A DNA stretch of 5,178 nucleotides, taken from contig JAQGJO010000412.1 in assembly GCA_028290595.1 (NCBI GenBank), positions 1 to 5,178 of the forward strand. Reading direction: 5' to 3'. This stretch comes from Hyphomicrobiales bacterium. GTDB taxonomy: Bacteria; Pseudomonadota; Alphaproteobacteria; Rhizobiales; Beijerinckiaceae. The notes under the pieces were generated by a model, which was not told the origin of the DNA, did no database searches, and saw only the letters and a program-made list of their open reading frames with translations. Of the stretch, positions 1 to 4,854 are shown one piece after another (within the stretch, counting starts at the first letter, position 1; the number at the start of each line of letters is the position of its first letter). The position numbers were made by a program, and so were the translations under genes.

Positions 1-925
1 ACGGATTTGTCGGCCGCGTGAACATGATCATCGCAGCGAGATGATCCTGCAGGTTCTTGCCGACCGGCAGATCGGCGACAGGTGCGATGCCCAGCGATCT
101 GAGATGATCGGCAGGGCCGATGCCAGACAGCATCAGCAGTTGCGGCGTGTTGTAAACGCCGCCCGACAGAATGACCTCGCGCGCAGCCATGGCGCGCACG
201 ACGCCACCGCCTTCCACCCTGTAGTCGACGCCAATCGCACGACGGTTTTCGATCACCACGCGGGTGGCGGCAGCGCGGACACGCACGGTCAGATTGCGTC
301 GCCTGCGTGCCGGCTTGAGATGGGCTGTAGCGGCTGACGAGCGCCGGCCGTTGCGGATCGTATATTGCGTGCGGCCAAAACCTTCCGCATCGCCGCTCGA
401 CAGATCGGGATCGTAGCGCTGGCCCGTTCGCTTGGCGGCCTCCAGCAAGGCCGCGCAGATCGGATCGGTCGCCCGCGTCCACTGCACGCCGACCGGCCCG
501 CTGCCGCCGCGCGCTTCATTCTCGCCGTCCTCCGCCGTCTCGGTGCGCTTGAAATAGGGCAGCACATCCGCATAGGACCAGCCGTCGGCGCCGTTCGCCG
601 CCCAGCGGTCATAATCGCCTCGATCGCCGCGCGTGTAGGTCATCACATTGATCGAGGACGAGCCGCCCAACACCTTGCCGCGCGGACTGTCGATGATCCT
701 GCCGTCCAGGCCGGGCTCGGGCTCCGACCGGTATTTCCAATCGTGCATCTGGTGCTCGTAGAGCTTGCCCATGCCGAGCGGAATATGGATCAGCGGATTG
801 ATGTCCCGCCCACCGGCCTCTAACAGGAGCACGCGGACATCGGCATCCTCGCTCAGCCGGTTCGCCAGGGTGCAACCGGCGGAACCGGCGCCGACGATGA
901 TGTAGTCGTAGCTTTCAATTGGCAC
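1..925 (-). CDS. GMC-family FAD-dependent oxidoreductase (choline/alcohol dehydrogenase-like), N-terminal part
   Basis: The reading frame is open from a GTG at 925 to the left edge, giving 308 codons, so the C-terminal part (roughly 40% of a usual 530-550 residue GMC enzyme) is outside the window. Visible motifs are the N-terminal Rossmann FAD-binding GAGSAG (residues 12-17), LEAGG (35-39), the first GMC signature (GKVLGGSSSIN, 83-93) and a close match to the second (TPQLLMLSGIGP, 260-271; Val257 stands where the signature usually has a small residue), then LQDHL (292-296). Such enzymes oxidise alcohols, often passing electrons to the respiratory chain. The catalytic His pair and substrate-defining region lie in the missing part, so the substrate is unknown. 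No signal peptide is present, so it is probably cytoplasmic or membrane-associated. It is divergent from the amidohydrolase at 1136. There is no ATG near the N-terminus; the GTG at 925 has a good ribosome site, while an in-frame GTG at 940 lacks one. Family certain, specificity not. Confidence 0.93.
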   Translation of the reverse strand, partial: MPIESYDYIIVGAGSAGCTLANRLSEDADVRVLLLEAGGRDINPLIHIPLGMGKLYEHQMHDWKYRSEPEPGLDGRIIDSPRGKVLGGSSSINVMTYTRGDRGDYDRWAANGADGWSYADVLPYFKRTETAEDGENEARGGSGPVGVQWTRATDPICAALLEAAKRTGQRYDPDLSSGDAEGFGRTQYTIRNGRRSSAATAHLKPARRRRNLTVRVRAAATRVVIENRRAIGVDYRVEGGGVVRAMAAREVILSGGVYNTPQLLMLSGIGPADHLRSLGIAPVADLPVGKNLQDHLAAMIMFTRPTNP

Positions 926-931
926 GATGGT

Positions 932-938
932 CTTCCCC
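932..938 (-). promoter_or_regulatory. Ribosome binding site that fixes the GTG start of the GMC oxidoreductase
   Basis: Read on the minus strand, GGGGAAG lies six bases before the GTG at 925. The alternative in-frame GTG at 940 overlaps this purine run and has no comparable site upstream. This supports translation from 925, which puts the Rossmann glycine motif at the expected distance of about ten residues from the N-terminus. Confidence 0.55.
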
Positions 939-1032
939 ACAAGCGCCCAGTTGTCCACGTCCCACTCTTTCGCGCTTGACCGCAGCGGCACGAATAACTG
1001 GATCGGACGAACCGTGGATGTCGGGCAGCCGC

Positions 1033-1047
1033 CACTTGCCGCAAGTG
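1033..1047. promoter_or_regulatory. Candidate operator palindrome CACTTGCCGCAAGTG
   Basis: The two 7-base arms match perfectly around a single central base. The site lies about 100 bp before each start codon, midway between the divergent genes, a usual place for a dimeric repressor or activator controlling both. No regulator gene is visible in the window to pair with it. The short length means chance cannot be excluded. Confidence 0.35.
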
Positions 1048-1123
1048 CCAAGCCGCGTCAGGATGCCGGAAAGGCCGTCGTGCGACGAAGCCGCCGCCAT
1101 CAACGGCCAAACAAGACGATCAT

Positions 1124-1130
1124 AGGGAGA
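1124..1130 (+). promoter_or_regulatory. Ribosome binding site of the Tat amidohydrolase
   Basis: AGGGAGA lies five bases before the ATG at 1136. This favours 1136 over the next in-frame ATG at 1169, and so supports translation of the cysteine-containing N-terminal extension MCMFC. Confidence 0.65.
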
Positions 1131-1135
1131 GAACC

Positions 1136-2626
1136 ATGTGCATGTTCTGCGCCGCCGACAGCCGGCGGATGTCCTATCATTCACCTCGTGCAACGGAAAA
1201 ACTGCAGACACGGCGGCGCTTTCTGCAGGCGGGCCTCGCCGCCGGCGCCTTGGCGGCGGCGGTTCCGGCCTTCGGGCAGTCGATCGCTGTTGACGATCCC
1301 GACATCGCGCAGATTGGCAAAAGCCGCCGGGTTGTGCTGAAGGGCGGCACCATCCTCTCCATGGACAGGCAGGTCGGCGATTTCCGCGAAGGCGATGTGC
1401 TGATCGAAGACGGCAAGATCCGCGCCGTCGGCGTCAACCTCGATGTGCCGCAAGACGCTGCCGTGGTGGATGCCAAGAACCGCATCGTCATGCCGGGCTT
1501 TGTCGACACCCACCATCATTTCTATCAGGGCATCCTCCGCAGCATTCTGGTCAACGGGCTCCTCAACCCGGACTACAACGCGACGATCAACGGGCCGATC
1601 ACCGCCGCCTATCAACCGCAGGATGTCTATGCGGGATCGCTGATTTCCGCGCTCGGCATGATGGACATGGGCACGACGCTAGCGGTGGATACATCGCAGG
1701 CGTCGCACACGCCCGAACACAACGATGCCGGCATCAAGGCCTTGAACGAATCCGGCATGCGCGTGGTTTATGCCTACTGGCAGGGCCAGGGCCCTGCAAT
1801 GCAGTATCCGCAGGATTCGCGCCGCCTGCGCAAACAATACTTCAGTTCGGAAGACCAGCTCCTGACGCTTGCACTTGCGTCGGTTCTCGATCCGAAGTCG
1901 TTCGAATATGCGCGGCAGAACGATCTGCGCATTGTCTCGCACGGCGTCGACAAGCGCCGCGAACCGCGCCTGCTCGAAATGCAGAAGGCCGGCCTGCTGC
2001 GCGCCGGCGACGAACTCATCCATTGCAACGATCTGAGCAGCGCATCCTGGAACATCATCAAAGACGCCGGCATCCGGGTGTCACTGGCTCCGCCGATCGA
2101 AATGACCATGGGCCATGGCATGCCGGGCATTCAGGACGCACTCGATCACGGTATCCGGCCAAGCCTGAGTTCGGACGTCGACGCGACGATGGCGCAGGAC
2201 CCGTTCACCCTCATGCGCACGACGCTGACCGTGCAACGCGCCCTGGTGCTGCAGCGCGAGCGCAACGGCGAGAAGAACCTGCCGCCCCTGCTGACGGCAC
2301 GCGACGTCCTGGAATTCGCCACCATCGAAGGCGCCCGCTGCGCAAACCTGGAGAGCAAGACGGGCAGTCTCACGCCCGGCAAGCAGGCGGATGTCATCCT
2401 GCTGCGCACGGACACACTGTCGACGTGGCCGATCAACAATGCGCCGGGGACGGTGGTCAGCGTGATGAATCCGAGCCATGTCGATACGGTCATCGTCGAC
2501 GGCAAGCTGAAGAAATGGCGTGGCAAGATGGTCGGCGTCGATACCGCCCGTGTGCTGCGCCTTGCGGAGGAATCCCGCGTAGCGGTCCTGCAGCGCTGCG
2601 GCTTCAAACGCGATCTGCTGGAGTGA
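1136..2626 (+). CDS. Tat-exported metal-dependent amidohydrolase (COG0402, chlorohydrolase/cytosine-deaminase-like)
   Basis: The protein has 496 residues. A twin-arginine signal TRRRFLQ (25-31) precedes an Ala-rich hydrophobic stretch and a plausible cleavage site AFG/Q (47/48), so the enzyme should be exported folded to the periplasm. The mature part starts with the small composite beta domain, then PGFVDTHHHF (120-129) carrying the HxH metal ligands H126 and H128. Further candidate ligands are H269 (IVSHGVD), H296 (LIHCN) and D347 (SLSSDVDAT), giving the pattern of the mononuclear amidohydrolase superfamily. The C-terminal SLTPGKQADVILL (411-423) is typical of COG0402 proteins. These hydrolyse C-N or C-Cl bonds in small, often heterocyclic, compounds; the substrate here is unknown. 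Asp272 lies where relatives such as AtzA have the catalytic Glu of HxxE. Before the Tat motif sits an unusual MCMFC start, supported by the ribosome site. Divergent from the GMC gene and convergent with the Bug gene. Fold and export are well supported. Confidence 0.93.
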   Translation: MCMFCAADSRRMSYHSPRATEKLQTRRRFLQAGLAAGALAAAVPAFGQSIAVDDPDIAQIGKSRRVVLKGGTILSMDRQVGDFREGDVLIEDGKIRAVGVNLDVPQDAAVVDAKNRIVMPGFVDTHHHFYQGILRSILVNGLLNPDYNATINGPITAAYQPQDVYAGSLISALGMMDMGTTLAVDTSQASHTPEHNDAGIKALNESGMRVVYAYWQGQGPAMQYPQDSRRLRKQYFSSEDQLLTLALASVLDPKSFEYARQNDLRIVSHGVDKRREPRLLEMQKAGLLRAGDELIHCNDLSSASWNIIKDAGIRVSLAPPIEMTMGHGMPGIQDALDHGIRPSLSSDVDATMAQDPFTLMRTTLTVQRALVLQRERNGEKNLPPLLTARDVLEFATIEGARCANLESKTGSLTPGKQADVILLRTDTLSTWPINNAPGTVVSVMNPSHVDTVIVDGKLKKWRGKMVGVDTARVLRLAEESRVAVLQRCGFKRDLLE

Positions 2627-2632
2627 TGTGAA

Positions 2633-2663
2633 CGGGGCGGCAGCTCAATTTTCTGCCGCCCCG
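2633..2663. terminator. Bidirectional hairpin terminator between convergent genes
   Basis: An 11-bp perfect GC-rich stem (CGGGGCGGCAG at 2633-2643 with CTGCCGCCCCG at 2653-2663) encloses a 9-base loop. It fills most of the 44-bp gap between the amidohydrolase stop and the Bug-gene stop, so it can serve transcripts from both sides. Neither side has a proper T-tract, so termination may be only partly intrinsic. Confidence 0.7.
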
Positions 2664-2670
2664 CTCCTAA

Positions 2671-3657
2671 CTACTGCGCTTCGAGCTTGGCAAGCCGGAC
2701 ATATTCGGCCCAGTCCTTGATCTCTTTATTGATATGCGCCGTCGTTTCCGCCGGTGTTGCGATAAACGGCTCTGCGCCGAACTTGGCGAGAAACGTACGC
2801 GTTTCCTCCATCTTGCCGATTTCAGTGAACCAGCCGTTGAGCTTATCGACGATCGCTGCCGGTGTGCCTGCCGGTGCTGCCGTCACCCACCAGAGATTCA
2901 TGTCGACGTTGGGAATGCCGGCTTCCTGCAACGTCGGAATTTCGGCCACCGGCCGCAGGCGCTTGGCGGTGCTCACCGCCAGCGGCCGCATCTTGCCTTC
3001 ATTGATACGCGCCAGGGCGAACACCGGGTCGGCCATGACGAAGTCGATGCGCCCGCCGTACATGTCATTGATGAAATCGACGCTGGTGCGGTATTGCACC
3101 TGCAATGTCTCCAGGCCCGCCGAGTGCTTGTAGATTTCAGCCAGGATGGTCGCCGGGTTGTTGGCGGTGGCGTAGGAGGCCTTGTCCTTCTTCTCTTTGA
3201 GATAGGCGGTCAGGTCGGCCACGGTCTTGAACGGCTTCTGCGCATCCACCATAAGAATAAAGCCCTGGCTCACCAGCGGCGAGATATAGGCGAAGTCCTT
3301 GCGCGGATCGGTGGTCGGCTTCTTGAAGAGATAGAGCGGCGAGGCGAACGAATCCGACCCGCCGATGAACAGCGTATAGCCGTCCGGCTTTGCCCGCGCG
3401 ACAGCCTCTGTCGCGATGCTCGCCGCAGCACCCGGCCGGTTCTCGACCAGCGCCGATTGTTTGGAAAGAATCGAGAGCTTGTTGGCGAAGTAGCGCGCAT
3501 AGACGTCGGCGCCGCTGCCGGCGGGAAAGCCGACGATGACGTGGATGTCGCGCGATGGATAATCCTGCGCCCGCGCCGGCGCAAAAGCCAGTGTTCCGGC
3601 CAGTGCGGCAACCCCTCCGAAAACAGCAGTGCGCAAGCAAGTCGTTAAACGGCTCAT
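2671..3657 (-). CDS. Bug/TctC-family periplasmic solute-binding protein (tripartite tricarboxylate transporter receptor)
   Basis: The product has 328 residues, the usual size of the family. A Sec signal peptide with a hydrophobic core (residues 10-26) ends at APARA/Q (30/31). The mature start QDYPSRDIHVIVGFPAGSGAD is the classic Bug entry, followed by VENRPGAAASIATEAVARAK (71-90) with PDGYTL, the GGRIDFVMAD region (201-210), GKMRPLAVSTAKR (221-233) and the PTLQEAGIP hinge segment (241-249). Bug proteins bind carboxylates, amino acids or other small anions in the periplasm and deliver them to TctA/TctB-type permeases, or act in sensing. No tctA or tctB lies within the window, so this may be an orphan receptor, as is common in Bug-rich genomes. 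The start at 3657 follows a strong ribosome site. It converges on the amidohydrolase gene, so the two are not in one operon, but a shared substrate is plausible. Ligand unknown. Confidence 0.94.
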   Translation of the reverse strand: MSRLTTCLRTAVFGGVAALAGTLAFAPARAQDYPSRDIHVIVGFPAGSGADVYARYFANKLSILSKQSALVENRPGAAASIATEAVARAKPDGYTLFIGGSDSFASPLYLFKKPTTDPRKDFAYISPLVSQGFILMVDAQKPFKTVADLTAYLKEKKDKASYATANNPATILAEIYKHSAGLETLQVQYRTSVDFINDMYGGRIDFVMADPVFALARINEGKMRPLAVSTAKRLRPVAEIPTLQEAGIPNVDMNLWWVTAAPAGTPAAIVDKLNGWFTEIGKMEETRTFLAKFGAEPFIATPAETTAHINKEIKDWAEYVRLAKLEAQ

Positions 3658-3892
3658 GACAATCCCCCCTCTGATCCCTGCAATCGACCAAGCCCGTCCC
3701 TGCTCGCCGGCGTCCCCGGGTTATTGTCTCGACCGATCAGACGCGCGCCAGCGAGACCCGCATCTGCTCTCGTCTTCTTATTGCTTGCAGCGAGCCTAGC
3801 GCGATTGAGGGCTATCCGCCAATGGAGAAACGGCACCGTGAAACATCACGTCTGGGCCGCGGCCCATCTCCGCCTGGCCTGCTCGCCATGAA
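3658..3892. other. Non-coding spacer upstream of the Bug gene
   Basis: No convincing gene lies here. It should hold the minus-strand Bug promoter. The best candidate is TTGGCG (3826-3821) followed about 18 bases later by TAGGCT, which is weak. A 14-bp perfect palindrome, TGGGCCGCGGCCCA, lies at 3853-3866; its role is unknown and GC-rich palindromes of this length can be fortuitous. Confidence 0.4.
3664..3672 (-). promoter_or_regulatory. Ribosome binding site of the Bug protein gene
   Basis: On the minus strand AGAGGGGGG ends six bases before the ATG at 3657. This strong purine-rich site supports that start, which also gives a complete Sec signal peptide. Confidence 0.65.
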
Positions 3893-3917
3893 GGAACCAG
3901 TTGCCGTCCTGTGAATT
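3893..3917 (+). promoter_or_regulatory. Candidate EcfG/RpoE2-type general stress promoter
   Basis: GGAAC at 3893-3897 is followed after 18 bases by TT at 3916-3917. This fits the spacing reported for the rhizobial general-stress sigma factor RpoE2 (GGAAC, 18-19 bases, TT). It lies 28 bases before the start codon of the small membrane protein at 3945, in the right direction. The -10 part is only two bases and the fuller CGTT form is absent, so this is suggestive only. Confidence 0.4.
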
Positions 3918-3925
3918 CATATAAG

Positions 3926-3953
3926 TGTCACTTGGAGGCTGCTTATGTCACTT
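3926..3953 (+). repeat. Short direct repeat TGTCACTT flanking the ribosome site
   Basis: TGTCACTT occurs at 3926-3933 and again at 3946-3953, with the ribosome site GGAGG (3934-3938) between them. The second copy overlaps the start codon at 3945. The first copy also forms a small inverted repeat with the bases before it (AAGTG, T, CACTT at 3923-3933). It could be a regulatory site or chance. Confidence 0.3.
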
Positions 3954-4106
3954 ATTCTTCTCATCATTCTGATCGTGATCCTGTTCGGCGGCGGCTATTA
4001 CGGCCGCGGAGCCGGATGGCCTGCTTGGGGCTATGGCGGCGTGCCAGGCCTCCTCATCCTGATCCTGATCATTCTCCTGGTCAGCGGACGGCTCGGCCCG
4101 GTTTAA
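3945..4106 (+). CDS. 53-residue two-helix membrane protein, DUF3309-like
   Basis: The ATG at 3945 has an ideal ribosome site, GGAGG at 3934-3938 with six bases of spacing, and the frame ends at TAA 4104-4106. The peptide starts MSLILLIILIVILF, a hydrophobic helix (about residues 2-14), then a Gly/aromatic loop GGGYYGRGAGWPAWGYGG (15-32), a second hydrophobic helix rich in Leu/Ile (35-47), and a short tail SGRLGPV. Size, order and the central WGYG match my memory of DUF3309 proteins, short inner-membrane peptides of unknown function common in Alpha- and Betaproteobacteria. The gene stands alone between a candidate stress promoter and a strong terminator. A longer plus-strand frame at 3911-4120 overlaps it but lacks a ribosome site and gives an Arg/Pro-rich product, so it is not preferred. 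That it is a real gene is well supported; its family is moderately certain and its function unknown. Confidence 0.82.
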   Translation: MSLILLIILIVILFGGGYYGRGAGWPAWGYGGVPGLLILILIILLVSGRLGPV

Positions 4107-4123
4107 GGCCGGCTTCATAAGCT

Positions 4124-4156
4124 AAGGGGTATGCAGGCGCCGCCTGCATACCCCTT
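4124..4156. terminator. Strong hairpin terminator after the small membrane protein gene
   Basis: A 15-bp perfect stem (4124-4138 with 4142-4156) closes a 3-base loop; its core is GGGGTATGCAGG paired with CCTGCATACCCC. It begins 17 bases after the TAA of the 53-residue gene, and TTT lies at the 3' edge at 4155-4157. It also lies 52 bases beyond the stop of the opposing ferritin-like gene and probably ends both transcripts. Confidence 0.8.
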
Positions 4157-4208
4157 TCCGCTGTCGGCATTGATCCGGCAACGACGAACTTAAGAATAAT
4201 AATTCTAA

Positions 4209-4784
4209 TCAGTTCTTAGGAAGATCCGGCTTGCCTTCATGAGCAACCAAGAGGTCATGCATGTCATTTGCATGCTCTTCTTCCGTCCCCAGAATCCCTT
4301 CCAGCATCACCCGCGTCGTTGCATCATCGTCGCCGAAATAGCGAATGAGCTCGCGATAATGCTCGACGGCGATGCGCTCGGCGATCAGGTTTTCGCGGAT
4401 CATGTCGACGAGATTTTCGCCTTCAGTGTATTCGGACGCAGAACGCGATGCCAACCCTTCCGGATTGAAATTCGGAGTTCCACCAAGCTGGTTGATGCGC
4501 TCGGCGACCTGGGTCATATGCTCCTGCTCTTCACGCGCATGCGTCGCGAACTCCTCCTTGACGCTCTCGGAAGAAATGCCGGTGGCCGCGATGGAATGCA
4601 TCGTATAGCGCAGGACGCAGACGATCTCAGTGGCCAGTACAGCCTGCAGAATTTCGATCGTCTGTTTCACATCGCCTTTATAGGCCGGCGTGATTGCACC
4701 CATGGCCAATTGTTTCCGTGCTTGTGCGCGTAGGGTTTTCACATCGCTCAGGAAGGGCTTTTTCGTCTCGCTTGCAGTCGCCAT
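4209..4784 (-). CDS. Ferritin-like di-iron protein (bacterioferritin/Dps-like)
   Basis: The protein has 191 residues if started at the ATG at 4784. The ribosome site GGAG (4794-4791) is six bases before it but directly abuts the ATG at 4790, so 4784 is preferred; starting at 4790 adds two residues. It is a four-helix ferritin fold with a full set of candidate di-iron ligands. In numbering from the 4790 start these are E55 (ATEIVCVLRY), E88 and H91 (EEQEH), E138 (LIAERIAVEHY) and E170 and H173 (TEEEH). The family oxidises and stores iron or protects against peroxide in the cytosol. The position matching the haem-ligand Met52 of E. coli bacterioferritin appears to be Gln89, so haem binding is doubtful. 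About 35 residues precede the ferritin core (KKPFLSDVKTLRAQARK), a pattern I associate with rhizobial members. It lies downstream of the membrane protein gene ending at 4855, with a hairpin between. Fold certain, physiological role inferred. Confidence 0.9.
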   Translation of the reverse strand: MATASETKKPFLSDVKTLRAQARKQLAMGAITPAYKGDVKQTIEILQAVLATEIVCVLRYTMHSIAATGISSESVKEEFATHAREEQEHMTQVAERINQLGGTPNFNPEGLASRSASEYTEGENLVDMIRENLIAERIAVEHYRELIRYFGDDDATTRVMLEGILGTEEEHANDMHDLLVAHEGKPDLPKN

Positions 4785-4790
4785 CGTCAT

Positions 4791-4794
4791 CTCC
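4791..4794 (-). promoter_or_regulatory. Ribosome binding site that decides the ferritin-like start
   Basis: GGAG on the minus strand directly abuts the ATG at 4790, leaving no spacer, but is six bases from the in-frame ATG at 4784. Normal spacing therefore favours the second ATG. Confidence 0.6.
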
Positions 4795-4811
4795 GATCAT
4801 CTTCACAGAAA

Positions 4812-4840
4812 TGCCGCCACCAGATCGTCTGGCGGCGGCA
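4812..4840 (-). terminator. Hairpin between the membrane protein and ferritin-like genes
   Basis: TGCCGCC (4812-4818) pairs with GGCGGCA (4834-4840), and after one A/C mismatch CCAGA (4820-4824) pairs with TCTGG (4828-4832) around a TCG loop. On the minus strand it follows the stop of the upstream gene by 14 bases and is followed by TTTC. It could end that transcript or attenuate read-through into the ferritin-like gene, whose start lies only 27 bases beyond. Confidence 0.5.
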
Positions 4841-4854
4841 GAACTCACGCTGTC

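Larger units (their letters stand above)
926..1135. promoter_or_regulatory. Divergent intergenic region between oxidoreductase and amidohydrolase genes
   Basis: This 210-bp gap separates two divergent genes and must carry both of their promoters unless one is driven from elsewhere. It contains a 15-bp palindrome at 1033-1047 (CACTTGC, one base, GCAAGTG). A TTGACC at 976-981 resembles a -35 box on the plus strand, but no good -10 hexamer follows at standard spacing, so no promoter is assigned. I see no gene here. Confidence 0.5.

Noticed and set aside
976..1003. TTGACC as a sigma-70 -35 box for the amidohydrolase
   Set aside because: No acceptable -10 hexamer follows at 16-18 bases; the best is CTGGAT, which is too far from TATAAT.
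2734..3648. Long 304-codon plus-strand frame opposite the Bug gene
   Set aside because: It is the antisense shadow of a well-supported Bug/TctC gene. Its product is rich in Arg, His, Gly and Cys without any family motif.
3654..3836. 60-codon minus-strand frame with a GTG start whose stop overlaps the Bug ATG as ATGA, resembling translational coupling
   Set aside because: It has no ribosome site at its GTG, a composition without a recognisable domain, and the Bug gene has its own strong ribosome site. The overlap is probably chance.
3853..3866. Perfect 14-bp palindrome TGGGCCGCGGCCCA
   Set aside because: Made only of G/C-rich steps in GC-rich DNA and poorly placed relative to either start. 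I could not argue for a function beyond chance.
3911..4120. 69-codon plus-strand frame overlapping the small membrane gene
   Set aside because: No ribosome site at its start, and an Arg/Pro/His-rich product typical of an out-of-frame reading of GC-rich DNA. The 3945 frame has a perfect ribosome site and two clean membrane helices.
4191..4218. AT-rich stretch with AGAAT...ATTCT and TAAGAA...TTCTTA inverted repeats around the ferritin-like stop codon
   Set aside because: Stems of only five or six A/T pairs are too weak for a terminator, and the strong hairpin at 4124-4156 is a better candidate.
4239..4733. 164-codon plus-strand frame opposite the ferritin-like gene
   Set aside because: Antisense shadow: the minus-strand reading has complete di-iron motifs, and this frame has no ribosome site or domain.
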